Origin: Acanthacorydalis orientalis
Lineage: Eukaryota > Arthropoda > Insecta > Megaloptera > Corydalidae
Reading direction: 5' to 3'
Length of the DNA: 64,000 bases
Assembly (NCBI GenBank): GCA_034766995.1
Contig: CM068317.1
Coordinates: 27,100,001-27,164,000, forward strand
Positions 28,930 to 41,516 of the stretch are shown piece by piece (position 1 is the first letter of the stretch; every line of letters begins with the position of its first letter). Under the pieces are notes generated by a model. It saw only the letters and a list, made by a program, of their open reading frames with translations, ran no database searches and had not been told where the DNA came from. The position numbers and the translations under genes were made by a program.

Positions 28930-29787
28930 AGACTATTAATACACAAGACAACATTGGATTACATTTTTTTCTAGTATCATAGAAATTAATTTACATAGTT
29001 GTTTTTTTATAAAAAAAAACTCCTATACTTTTAACATTTATTAAAATAAATTATATTTCCTGACTTATTTAATTGTTATTCTCAGTCTGATCTCAATGAT
29101 AATTACATTTACTTTCAAATATTCCAATCACGAGTATATAAAAGAATTATTTAGAATAGTTAAATTGAATTTTCCCATGTTGTTCATCATAACTTCGTTT
29201 CTGTAATAAACGAGTGCAAATCGCCAAATCTGCCTAGAGAGAATATTTTATTTTATTTTAAATCACAGTAAAATTGAAAACAATATTCTGTTAATGAAAA
29301 CAATATTCTATTAATTCTGCTTTATTTACGAACATTCAACATAAATCTTAAAATACAAGAAAATTTAGCGATTTCAGGAAGCAGAGACACATACATGGTA
29401 TCATACATAATAAAAAAAAGTTACAATTATTCACTAAAAACCAAAAAAAAAATAGAAAAAATAGAAAGAGATAAATGAGAAAATAGGATGAGGACATACG
29501 AAAATATATTGAAAGATCTTAAAAAGAGTTACTGGATCATTATAAAAGGAAAAAAAATGAAAAAAAATACAATAAGTAGTAGATTGTCAAAAGCTGAAAG
29601 CTGATAAATTATTTTATTTTTGTATTAAACAATTGTTTTGTAAGAAATAGAATTATTTAATATTGTTTTTAAATTTAAAAACTTTCATATTATACGAGAA
29701 ATCTATTTTTTCAATTATATATGTCTCTTTTGAACGAATGAATACGAGTAAAATAATATTTTATATTTGTTAATGTATTTTATTTTT

Positions 29788-29826
<39 letters not shown>

Positions 29827-30180
29827 TTATAATTCAAATATCAATAATACAGTATATTATCAATAATATTAATCAGTAATTAAATAATTTCCAGTGTAAC
29901 TAAATACGATTGAAAATGTAGAAGTCAATATGGTGAATGATAAGCGACACGTACACAGAACAGTTCAGTTAATACTCGTATATATTAACTTTTATTAATG
30001 TACAATTGAAATAATGTTAAATGATCACATGTGAATGCAATTAATGTACATCTAAATTAATTCGTTCGCTAAATAACATAATTTATGGGATACGCGTGAG
30101 AAATTATATAATGTACATATAAATGCAAGAAAATAGTTTGCTTTTCGGAACTTGTGCTTATATATATATATATATATATT

Positions 30181-31834
30181 GATGCACGTGAGCAACAACC
30201 AAAAATGATAAATACTCATTTATTGAACATTTTTGATTAAAATATTTTTTTTCAATTGTAGTATGAAAAGGAATCCATTTTCGAAAGTGAATTTTGCCAC
30301 CGTATCAGAACCGTATTTTAATATTTGCAATATGTAGATATTAAAATAATTTTATTAAGACAAAAAAATAATTTATATAAAAAAGATAAGATTTTATATA
30401 TATATATATATATATTGTATATAGGTTAAATCATTATGTAGTCATATTTTTAAAAACTGAAAAATAAAATTTAAAGTAGATGAATTCATTTTTATATTAG
30501 TTTAAATTCATCTTTTATACGTTATTACTGTCAAAAAAACTTCATAAATTTCTAAATTGCAAAGCAATGCAATACTTTTAAAACATTAAATGAATTTCAA
30601 ATTGATGATAAAAAAAACTATTTGTTATCATTTTCTAAAACGTTAAAGTTATCCTGTTACAACCACTTTAAATCTGTCAATGTTACTATCAAAGTAAATA
30701 CAGTAAAAACATTTCTAGACAATCTAAAAGATGAACAAAGAAAAAAGTGTTAAAGAAATTGATAATTACATACAAAAAATACTGAATTACGATTCTCACA
30801 AACAATTTTTTTTTGCTATACAAATCATAAAAATGTTCGATATTAAATGTTCATCTTGTGAACGCTAGGAAACATGTAAGAATGATGGGCTTTGCCATCG
30901 AAATGCATGTAAGCAACAACCAAAAATGATAAATACTCATTTATTGAACATTTTTGATTAAAATATTTTTTTTCAATTGCAGTATGAAAAGGAATCCATT
31001 TTTGAAAGTGAATTTTGCCACCGTATCAGAACCGTATTTTAATATTTGCAATATGTAGATATTAAAATAATTTTATTAAGACAACAAAAAAATAATTTAT
31101 ATAAAAAAGATAAGATTTTATATATATATATATATATTGTATATAGGTTAAATCATTATGTAGTCATATTTTTAAAAACTGAAAAATAAAATTTAAAGTA
31201 GATGAATTCATTTTTATATTAGTTTAAATTCATCTTTTATACGTTATTACTGTCAAAAAAACTTCATAAATTTCTAAATTGCAAAGCAATGCAATACTTT
31301 TAAAACATTAAATGAATTTCAAATTGATGATAAAAAAAACTATTTGTTATCATTTTCTAAAACGTTAAAGTTATCCTGTTACAACCACTTTAAATCTGTC
31401 AATGTTACTATCAAAGTAAATACAGTAAAAACATTTCTAGACAATCTAAAAGATGAACAAAGAAAAAAGTGTTAAAGAAATTGATAATTACATACAAAAA
31501 ATACTGAATTACGATTCTCACAAACAATTTTTTTTTGCTATACAAATCATAAAAATGTTCGATATTAAATGTTCATCTTGTGAACGCTAGGAAACATGTA
31601 AGAATGATGGGCTTTGCCATCGAAATGCATGTAAGCAACAACCAAAAATGATAAATACTCATTTATTGAACATTTTTGATTAAAATATTTTTTTTCAATT
31701 GCAGTATGAAAAGGAATCCATTTTTGAAAGTGAATTTTGCCACCGTATCAGAACCGTATTTTAATATTTGCAATATGAAGATATTAAAATAATTTTATTA
31801 AGACAAAACAATAATTTATATAAAAAAAGATAAG

Positions 31835-31910
<76 letters not shown>

Positions 31911-32604
31911 ATATAGGTTAAATCATTATGTAGTCATATTTTTAAAAACTGAAAAATAAAATTTAAAGTAAATGAATTCATTTTTATATTAGTTTAAATT
32001 CATCTTTTATACGTTATTATTGTCAAAAAAACTACATAAATTTGTAAATTGAAAAGCAATGCAATACTTTTAATACATTAAATGAATTTCAAATTGATGA
32101 TAAAAAAAAACTATTTGTTATCATTTTCTAAAACGTTAAAGTTATCCTGTTACAACCACTTAAAATCTGTCAATGTTACTATCAAAAATAAATGCAGTAA
32201 AAACATTTCTAGACATTCTAAAAGATGAACAAAGAAGAAAGTGTTAACGAAATTGATAATTACATACAAAAAACACAGAATTACGATTTTCACAAATAAT
32301 TTTTTTCACTCTATAAATCATAAAAATGTTCGATATTAAATTTTCATCTTGTGAGCTCTAGGAAACATGTAAGAATGATGGCTTTGGCATCGAAATGCAC
32401 GTAAGCAACAACCAAAAATGATAAATACTCATTTATTGAACATTTTTGATTAAAATTTTTTTTTTCAATTGTAGTATGAAAAGGAATCCATTTTCGAAAG
32501 TGAATTTTGCCACCGTATCAGAACCGTATTTTAATATTTGCAATATGTAGATATTAAAATAATTTTATTAAGACAAAAAAATAATTTATATAAAAAAAGA
32601 TAAG

Positions 32605-32650
<46 letters not shown>

Positions 32651-33338
32651 ATATAGGTTAAATCATTATATAGTCATATTTTTAAAAACTGAAAAATAAA
32701 ATTTAAAGTAGATGAATTCATTTTTATATTAATTTAAATTCATCTTTTATACGTTATTATTGTCAAAAAAACTGCATAAATTTCTAAATTGAAAAGCAAT
32801 GCAATACTTTTAATACATTAAATGAATTTCAAATTGATGATAAAAAAAACTATTTGTTATCATTTTCTATAACGTTAAAGTTATCCTGTTCCAACCACTT
32901 TAAATCTGTCAGTGTTACTATCAAAAATAAATGCAGTAAAAACATTTCTAGATATTCTAAAAGATGAACAAAGAAGAAAGTGTTAACGAAATTGATAATT
33001 ACATACAAAAAATATTGAATTACGATTTTCACAAATATTTTTTTTCACTCTACAAATCATAAAAATGTTCGATATTAAATTTTCATCTTGTGAGCTCTAG
33101 GAAACATGTAAGAATGATGGCTTTGCCATCGAAATGTACGTAAGCAACAACCAAAAATGATAAATACTCATTTATTGAACATTTTTGATTAAAATGTTTT
33201 TTTTTCAATTGTAGTATTAAAAGGAATTCATTTTCGAAAGTGAATTTTGCCACCGTATATGTACATATTAAAATAATTTTATTAAGACAAAAAAAATAAT
33301 TTATATAAAAAAAGATAAGATTTTAGTATATAGGTGTT
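30181..33338. repeat. Tandem array of a ~720-770 bp unit (four copies plus a partial fifth)
   Basis: The anchor AGCAACAACCAAAAATGATA occurs at 30191, 30912, 31634, 32404 and 33143, giving periods of 721, 722, 770 and 739 bp. Each full unit contains a (TA)n tract of variable length, which explains most of the size differences. The fifth copy ends after about 200 bp at 33338. No intact ORF is conserved across units, so this looks like a non-coding satellite-like array or local amplification. Copies 1 and 2 are very close. Copy 3 resembles copy 2 in its first part and copy 4 in its later part. Confidence 0.95.
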
Positions 33339-33389
33339 CGTTATTTACATTTACTAATAATTTTAAAATTATCGCTTCGAAGAACATTT

Positions 33390-33725
33390 TTAAAAATAAT
33401 TATCCAAGTAAGATTTAGTTATCAATCCGCCAAAGTGCCTTCTTTCATCACGTTTATGGTAATACAATATTGTTTCTTTTTCAAAACGCATTTTTGGCGA
33501 ATTCGTCAACACTTGACTTAAATTAAATAAGTCTGGATAAACTCTACGCATCGGATGTTCCCAATGGTCTCTTGGCATACAAATAACAGCGCAATTACTG
33601 TCAATATCGGTTCCATATTTTGCAGTGTACATTTTAATTACAGATTTTGCAGTTGGTGTCGTCGTTTTTACATATTTAAACCCGCTGCTCGTTTTTGTCG
33701 ACGTTTTAGATTTGTTTGAAGACAT
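33390..33725 (-). CDS. Unrecognised 111-residue protein
   Basis: This is a single open frame from ATG at 33725 to a stop at 33390. I do not recognise the family. The N-terminal 30 residues are Ser/Thr/Lys-rich and basic (MSSNKSKTSTKTSSGFKYVK). The remainder has a balanced, globular-looking composition with segments such as IDSNCAVICMPRDHW, HPMRRVYPDLFNLSQVL and YYHKRDERRHFGG. There is no signal peptide or membrane segment. The composition differs clearly from chance ORFs in this AT-rich window, which are dominated by Ile, Tyr, Phe and Asn. It lies directly beside the partial fifth unit of the tandem array, with only about 50 bp between. It could be a small host gene, a single exon, or a captured or mobile-element gene. 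Confidence 0.5.
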   Translation of the reverse strand: MSSNKSKTSTKTSSGFKYVKTTTPTAKSVIKMYTAKYGTDIDSNCAVICMPRDHWEHPMRRVYPDLFNLSQVLTNSPKMRFEKETILYYHKRDERRHFGGLITKSYLDNYF

Positions 33726-34241
33726 TTCTTAGAAAAGCATCATTTATTAAAGCAACGAAATAACTGAGTGAATATTTTTTTCACTGGCGAATAAAAAATA
33801 TTTTGTAGTCGTTTCTTATCTGAAAATTATTTTCTAACAATTTCGAATTTATCCCATCATTATATTTATTTCATTATTTAAACAGACCTAGTAAAAAAAG
33901 AAAACATTATTCTAGTGATGAATTGTACCAATAATCGATAAAATAGAGGATAAAAAATCGGGAAACCATAGATTCGGCTTTTGATAAACAGAAAAAATCT
34001 ATGATTCTTTAAATTGTTAGATTTTTAAAATAAAACTTCAGAAACTTTAAAACAAAACATTTTTTATAAATATAGTTTAGCAATGGGGCAAAACATCAAA
34101 ACGAATCCTTAACCAAGTTATAAAATTTTACATACATTAATTATGAGAAATTTTTGGTAAATGAATCGATTTAGAATATTGAGTGAGGATGCGTAAGGAC
34201 TTCAGAACGATGTATTGGAAATTGTGTTATTTTTATATTTA

Positions 34242-35371
34242 TTGGACGAATGCAAAAGTTTTGATGAGTTTCTAAAATGGATCTTCTATTAATGCAGTTT
34301 TATATGGCAACACTGACAAATATGAAGATGTAATATACACCTATGGAAAGATCACATTCTCAGCTGTAATTTTAAGGAGTTGGTTTCCTTCTTCTTATTA
34401 AGCTAGATGCATTTTCCTGTTGTTTTAGCTCTCACTGGAGATCGGTGGACGAGGATTACCAGCTCTGTGCCCATCTCTTGGGCGATCGTCAGGTAATTTA
34501 TAAACGTGGGCAAGTCTCTCCCATCCTATTTACGTAGTTGTTCCTGTTACGTGGTATCTTGCGATTTCTATATGGATTCTAGTGGATACTAATTCACAAA
34601 TCGCAATTTAGTGGATACTAATTCACAAATCTCAGTAAACACACATAATCTGACCGAAAAGAACAAAATGACCGAGCCCCTTTGGCTAATTCCTTACTTG
34701 GTCGACTAAAAACCGATCCGTTTTTGGACTGATTAGTGATGAGAGACAAAAAATGGATCTCCGATACAACAATTAGGAACGGAAACGGACTTGGAGGCAA
34801 AAGAATTAACACAGTCAACCTTTGCCAAAAGCCGGGTTCCATCCTTGGAAAGTTATGCTGTTTATATGGTAGGATTGTAAAGGTGTGATATTTTATGAGC
34901 TTTTTTCCATTGGCGAATGGAATAATTCCGATAAGTATTATCAACAATTGGACAATTTGAAGGCAGCAATTGAGGAAAAGCGTCCGGTTTTGGTAAATCG
35001 GAAGGAAGTTATCTTCCATCACGATCAATGTAAACGCAGAGAAAATCATAGGGAGCTAAACTAGAATCTCCTATTGCACCCACTGTCTTCTCCTGATATT
35101 GCTCCAAAGATTATCACTTGTTTCGTCGTTACAAAACAGCTTGAACGGTAAAAAAAATCGCTTCTCTTCACGGCCTAAAAAAAATATGTTTTTTCGTTCT
35201 TCGACGAGGGACGCCTTTTATAACAGAAGAATATGAATCGTCTAGAACGTTGGAGAAATATTATAGAAAATATTGGCAATTACTTGGTAGAATGAATAAA
35301 TTTATTTTAATAAAATTACTTAGTCCATTTTTTTATCACGAAACCCATCAAAACTTTTATACTCAGCCTAT
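34242..35371 (+). mobile_element. Decayed full-span mariner
   Basis: Imperfect terminal repeats can be matched: the left end around 34242-34280 (GCAAAAGTTTTGATGAGTTTC) and the right end around 35320-35371 (inverse of AAAAGTTTTGATGGGTTTCG). Between them a mariner transposase can be followed with stops and shifts. The pieces are LTEKNKM, SLLGRLKTDPFLD, KKWIS, HPWKVMLFIW, YYQQLDNLKAAIEEKRPVLV, NRKEVIFHHDQC (second catalytic Asp), LSSPDIAPK with DYHLF in the next frame (third catalytic position), and KYYRKYWQLLG at the C-terminus. The N-terminal third (34280-34600) is no longer readable. It holds a GC-richer stretch and a 23-bp direct repeat (34580-34602 and 34609-34631). Confidence 0.7.
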
Positions 35372-35377
35372 TAGATA

Positions 35378-35990
35378 CGAGGATGGTCCCAGAAGTACCC
35401 GATCCAACAAAGAAAACACAAACATTTTGTAAAAAAATATATTTATTTTTCAACATAATCTCCTTTCAGCTCTATACACTTTTCCCAGCGATGTTCAATA
35501 AGTTCGATACCCTTTTTATAATAAGAACTGTCTTGCTCCTCAAAATACCCATTAACTGCCGACATCACTTCTTCCTTTTCTTCACCATTTCTGGAGTCGT
35601 CACCTCATTTGGTCGACCACTGCGATGCTCGTCTTGGCAACTCGTACGGGCTCGTTCAAACTTTGCTACCCAATGTTTCACTGCTGTAACCGAAGGAGCA
35701 GACTCACCCAGAGTAGAATCCAGTTCAGCTTTTATATTGGTTGGGCTGAGGCCTTTCAAATAAAAGTATTGTATCACGTAACGATGACCAATTTTCTCCA
35801 TTTTCACAAATTCACTGAAAATGTTCACTATTGATAGCTGCCAAACAAATACTAAACAACGTGGCGTCCTCAAACTTGAAACATATGCTTTATAGTGCTT
35901 TATAGATTGTGTACTTTGTAATACAGTGACATTTTTTAAACAACTACCGCCATCTCTAGGTCGTGCCGGGTACTTCTGGGACCACCCTCG
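35378..35990 (-). mobile_element. Internally deleted mariner (613 bp)
   Basis: The terminal repeats CGAGGRTGGTCCCAGAAGTA lie at 35378 and, inverted, end at 35990. TA flanks both sides (35376-35377 and 35991-35992). The interior encodes, on the minus strand, the start of a mariner transposase and its end, with the catalytic middle removed. The element begins only about 6 bp after the end of the preceding mariner, and the two are of different families. Confidence 0.9.
35425..35873 (-). pseudogene. Mariner transposase with catalytic core deleted
   Basis: From an internal Met at about 35801 the frame reads MEKIGHRYVIQYFYLKGL, SPTNIKAELDSTLGESAPSV and HWVAKFERARTSC, then DEHRSGRPNEVTTPEMV, the complete helix-turn-helix region. 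At about 35575 there is a deletion with a change of frame, after which EEVMSAVNGYFEEQD, YYKKGIELIEHRW and KCIELKGDYVEK give the usual C-terminus. The three catalytic aspartates lie in the lost part. Both retained coding parts are well preserved, so the deletion is probably recent. Confidence 0.85.
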
Positions 35991-35992
35991 TA

Positions 35993-36664
35993 TAATTATA
36001 TCATAATATTCACTGAAATGTAGTCAGTAATTATTACTGACAATGAAATGTGGATGATCACAAAAAAATTATAATATTGTTATTATGCAATGTTTATTTT
36101 TTCTATTAAATTATTTTAACAGTTATATTTTTTAGTTCAGTGCATAGTCTCATAAGGGCAGCACAAATTTACAACATATGAGCAAAAGTATATTATAAAT
36201 TTAAAATATAGTATACTTCATTATCGACTTACCGAATAATTATCAATACATTCATACATAAAAAATTCACGTGCTTTAAAAATGCGGTAATATCTAAATG
36301 TTCTACTTTCAACAGCAAAATATATTTTTTCATTCGTTTTTGTAATTAGAGTATAGAAGTTAATAACAGTGTAAATCTGTTTAAACCGTTGTCACAACAA
36401 TTTCAATTGTTACGTAAATTTATCCCATAACTGTAATTGTGTGATTTATAAGTGTGTGTAGGTGTACGTTCGTTGCATTTGTCATTTCTAGAAATAGCCG
36501 ATTGAGGAACGCACGAGGTCATGTTTAAATTTATCTTCAATAGAAGCACCTGAAATAATAGCATCGCTGTACTTTTACCGGCTTTCAAAATAGTGTTAAT
36601 AATTTTCATATTTTTTCATAATTTTGTACGCGTTAATAATTATTGCAAACAATAAGATTCAATA
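35993..36664. other. Upstream region of papi
   Basis: This presumably holds the promoter and 5' UTR of papi. I see no clear TATA box at a fixed distance and no other gene. The minus-strand frame 36403-36609 has no family features. Confidence 0.4.
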
Positions 36665-39232
36665 ATGGCACCAAAAGCATCGAAACTGTTAATACCAATT
36701 GCTCTAGGCCTATCTGCTTGTGGTTTAAGTGCATATCTTATATATTTGTATTTTAAAAGAGATAAATATGATTCTGAAGTATCAGTATCATCTAATTTGA
36801 AGACCAGTAAAATTAAAGTTCCAAAAGAAGCTGTAGCAGCAATTATAGGAAGAGGAGGATCTAATATTAAAGAAGTGCAAGAGAAATCAGGGGCATATAT
36901 CCATTTCCAGGATGAAGTACCAGATGAAGATCAGCGTATTTGTGTAATTCAGGGTACTAACGAAAACATTCAAATGGCAAAATTATTGTTAGAAGAAATC
37001 GTAAATAATATGTCATTAATCCAAAGTACTGAAATTTGGGTTCCACAGAAGTCTTGTGGTAGGATTATTGGACGATGTGGAGAAAATATTCAAAAAATAT
37101 CTAGAAATTCCAATGCAAAAGTTTTTATAGATCCACCATCTAATCAAGATCCAAGTCATGATCGAAGAATCATTATTACAGGTGTGAAATTTATTTTTAG
37201 CCTTAATACGTATACCAATTTAATTATATTTTTCATCCATATTGATAATACTCTATTTTTACTATATAATAATACTATGTTTTTACATTAAACTGAACTG
37301 TACTTTGGTGTGAAGTAATTAATGTTGAAGTAATTAATTATTATATACTACACTGAAATTTATCAAAACATTTCAAAATAGCTTGCGTACTTTAGTTTAA
37401 CTTATTTTTTTGTAAATTATTAGTATTTTTCCATACTCGGTTATAATAAATTGTCTAATATTTGAAGTAATTGTTTTTTAATAATTTAAAACAAATGAAT
37501 AAATGCATGTATGTATAATCTTAACTGCATACATTCATAATGTTGATTATTAAAAATATGGTTGTAATTTAATAAAAAGTGTAAATAAACAGTATGTAAT
37601 ATTTTTTTATTATCTTCCTAGGCACTTCCGAGCAAATAGAAGTAGCGAAATCTTTAATTGAAGCAAAAGTTCTTGAAGACGCTGAACTACGTCAAACTCT
37701 TGCTCAAAGACAACCACGTGGTAAACCACGTTCACCATTACCCAGTGCAGTATCTTCTGGTCCATCCAAAACTCGTGATACTCAGGTTGACGCAAAGCTA
37801 CATGAAAAACTAGCAACAACTGGACAGATTGATGGTCAAATTGAAGTGTATGTATCGGCTATAGAAGATCCTGGTAAATTTTGGGTGCAGATCGTTGGAC
37901 CTAAGGTAGTTTGAAGTTTATAAATTGTCACATACATTATAAATAATTAGTTTTATTATGAATAATTTTTTATGATAGGCTAACGAGCTAGACCAACTTG
38001 TTGAACAAATGACAGAATATTATAACAAACCAGAAAATTGTGAATTACATCGGCTTGAATCTGTATCTGTTGGAGAAATAGTTGCAGCCGTATTTCAGTT
38101 CGATAATAAATGGTATCGTGCTGAAGTAGTAGATATTAAAAAAGATATAGATTCTCCTACTAATATGTTGGTAGAATTGTATTTTGTTGATTATGGAGAT
38201 TCTGATATTGTAAAACGCTCTGAAGTGTACGAGTTGCGTACTGACTTTTTACGACTTCGTTTTCAAGCTATTGAATGTTTCTTAGCAAAAGTTGGTCCTA
38301 CGGATGGCTCGTGGAGTGTAGAAGCAACTGATTTATTTGAGAATATAACACAAGTAGCTCAGTGGAAAAAAATGATGTCTAAAATAGTAACTTATAGAGA
38401 ACGTGATGCTAGCAATTCAAACGGCAGAGCAAGGCGTGAAGGATCTCCTATACCGGGCATAGAATTATATGACAATACCAAATCAGGAGATATAAATGTT
38501 GCTGATGAGTTAGTAAGAAATGGATTTGCAGTGTACGAGAAAGATGGAGGAATTAGTCCCAATACTCATATAAAATCTTCTGACCGTTCCAGTGAGAACC
38601 ATGAAGTTAATCCTATACCAAGTATGGAAAATAAGTTACCAATAGTTGATACTAAATTAGTAGAAGTACCTACTAAGAGTGAAAATTCTGCAAAAGATGT
38701 AGTGAAATCTAATGAAAATGATATTTTAGAAAGTAAAAAAGATTTATCAATAAAAGTTGATAAAACTGTTAAGCCTGACAATTCTGGAACTACAAAAACT
38801 CCCACAACGCCTAAAGAAAAACCCCGAGTTGATTTCAGTCCTAAATTCCTTAAAAATGAAAAAGATTCACCAAAAGTGACATCACGTAAACAAGAAACTC
38901 GTTCAAATAATGCTGGTAATTCAAGTAACTCCAAGAATACAAAACAAGTACAGCCCAATGTAAATCTTTCATATACAAATCCTAAAGTTACAGAATATTC
39001 TTCATCTGATTCTGAAGAAGCATCAAATGGCAACATTAATGAAAATACTAATATTAGTGATAAGGTATCAAAGGAAAATGGGAAATTTGCTCGAGGAGAT
39101 AATGTTGGTCTTGATTCAATGAATAATGTTAAAGATAAGAAGAAAGCTGCATCGATGATGCTCGATTCAGAACGTTCTGGAGCGGGTGATTTTGTTTCAA
39201 CTACGAAAAAAACGAACGAAGACAGTGATTAG
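36665..39232 (+). CDS. papi: Papi / TDRKH: Tudor and KH domain protein of the piRNA pathway
   Basis: Three coding exons, 36665-37181, 37622-37905 and 37979-39232, joined by GT-AG introns of 440 and 73 bp, give 684 residues in an unbroken frame. Residues 8-30 form a membrane segment (LIPIALGLSACGLSAYLIYL), as in Papi/TDRKH proteins anchored on the mitochondrial outer membrane. KH1 spans about 47-112 with GxxG as IIGRGG (60-65). KH2 spans about 122-190 with IIGRCG (134-139) and is split by intron 1. The extended Tudor domain covers about 240-455, with FWVQIVGP near the end of exon 2, KWYRAEV (311-317) and FVDYGDSD (336-343), the aromatic and acidic pocket residues that read methylated arginine. 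The tail (456-684) is Lys/Ser/Asn-rich and looks disordered. In other animals Papi binds symmetrically dimethylated PIWI proteins and helps trim pre-piRNA 3' ends. That role is inferred from the family. The start ATG precedes the membrane anchor, as expected. Confidence 0.93.
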
Positions 39233-41516
39233 TTTTTTTTTTAACTTGCTTACTTTATTTATCAATGTAGCATTTATTAATTTTTCTATAATTTTGTTCG
39301 TGTTTGGCAATTTACTTAAAGCTATATTTTAAGTCAGCTTTTTCAAATAAGATTTTTTTTATAAACTTTAAAAAGGAAATTCATATTTACATACATTGTT
39401 AATCGAGTCTTAAATAGTATTCAGCATATTAGAAACTTGCACATTAAAAAAAAATACTTGAAATAAATTAACAAATATGCTGTTTTTGTTGTTATTTAAA
39501 AATTTGAATGAATGTTAATTTTTAAATTTATCTATAAAGAAGAAATAACAATAAAAAAACTATTTATTCATAATAACAATTTTATTTCCACTTCTTAAAA
39601 AAGTTAAGATACATTATAATTTTCAGCATTTTAAGTTGCATTTTTTTTGTTTCATTGTAAAATTCGTTTGTTTTCTTAATTTTCAATGTAGTTAATTTTC
39701 TGTCTTTTTTTAGTTAGATAACATTTCTAATAAAAAATGATTCCCTTCTCAAGTTTTATATTCAGTTTTATCAAGATTAGATTGATTAATTTGTATTCTT
39801 TAGAATTGTTGTCTAATTGTTGAGTAAATATTAAAATATCTGATATTTATTTTTGATAATATAAGTAAACTTAGAAATGGATAATATTGTGTGCCTTCCT
39901 AAAATTAGTACTTTTTCATTACTATTCTGTCACAATTATTTATTTTTTAGTTTAAGATAAAAGCAATCAAAAGTAAAACCAAACTCAAAATAAGATAAAA
40001 ATTAATAAAATATTTTAAAAGAATACATTTGTGTCTCATATATTTTTATTTACTGATAATATAAAACTTATATCAAAAATAATTTTGAAATGTCATTCTA
40101 TTTATTGATTAACTTAAATTGTTTAAATTTCATTTCATACAAATAAATTAATGTATGTAAGTTAATTATAACATTCTATTAAAATCAATTAAATATTCTT
40201 TGAAATTATGTTATTTAATATATATATATATATTTACACACATACATACATACGTGTGTGCGTATATACAAATAAAATCATATATGTAGGGATATAAATG
40301 CATCCAGTAAATGACAAACAGGATTTATTATAAGATATGTATCTTATCGCATTTTAGATAGTAAATAAAGACCATGTTTCATGAAAGTTCTATAGCATTT
40401 GAAACAAAATTACCCTTTTTTACGCATATGTGTTTCTACATACATTTTATTATACCTGTTATTAGATAAAGTGATGTCAAATATAGTTATTTTAAAGTAA
40501 TAGACAATACAAAAAAAATATACATGCACTCACATTCACATGTATGTATGTGTATATATATATATATATTACATGATTTTTGTACTGAAAAAGGTAATTA
40601 TGATATCCTATTATAAATTTTCTTTGTTCTTAACTTAATCATACAGATGTGAAAGACTGAAAATATTACAAGATTGGTATAACGAGTGATATAAAAAAGT
40701 ATATTCTTTCAATATGTAATTATATAATTATTTGATATGTAAAAAAAAGAATAGAGTATCAAATTCTCAATGATTTTTTTAATATTTACATTTGTACATA
40801 TCATATTTTCAATAATGATTATTTATGTGTTAATCTTATAATCAATGAATATTTGATACAACAGCGTTTCTTGAATTATATTAACAGAAAATATTGTTTT
40901 TATTGGAACATTAACATCAATAAAGTAAACATTCATATGTTCACTTCATTATATATTTTCTCTTGAATCGCATCGTGAAACGCTATTACAAAATACTACA
41001 CGTATATATGTATGTATGTGTATATATATGTATATATACACACCTACATATACAAACACATATATATGGAAGTAGATATATGAACATTTTATGCTTATAA
41101 ACTTCTGTAGTCGATGGGTACAAATAGCCCATCTAAAGTTGTAGTATAACAAAAATAAATTTGAAAACAGTTTATTATTGGTATTATTTTCTTTATATTG
41201 GTGTTTCAGGTAACAATGTTATAAATAGAATTTGATAGACAATCTAAATATATATTTGAATATTAGATCATAGGTAAATAAATTTTTATTCGAGAAATTA
41301 GATATTTCAATTTTTTCAACAGTTTTTTATATATGCATTAACTACAATTGAGAGCCGTTGAACATTTATTATAATCAACAAGTCGACCAGTAATTAATCA
41401 ACTGTGGATTTCTATATAAATTTTGTTTTGATTCTAAAATATTTCCTTTATTGTCTGTAAATGTATGTTCAATAATTATAAATAAAAAAAATATAACATG
41501 ATTTATTCGTTTAATG
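39233..41516. other. papi 3' flank and intergenic DNA
   Basis: Candidate poly(A) signals AATAAA lie at 39462-39467 and 39550-39555. Beyond that the stretch is AT-rich with short TA/CA repeats (about 40219-40265, 40540-40570 and 41000-41065). No further gene is seen. Confidence 0.5.
39462..39467 (+). promoter_or_regulatory. Candidate poly(A) signal for papi
   Basis: AATAAA about 230 bp after the papi stop codon. In DNA this AT-rich the motif is common, so the assignment rests on position only. Confidence 0.35.

Noticed and set aside
38566..39036. 156-codon ORF antisense to papi
   Set aside because: It lies wholly within papi exon 3 in the opposite strand and only mirrors its codon composition.
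39530..39560. Shared run TATAAAGAAGAAATAACAAT also near 44370
   Set aside because: About 25 bp of purine- and A-rich sequence without further similarity. Not enough for a repeat.
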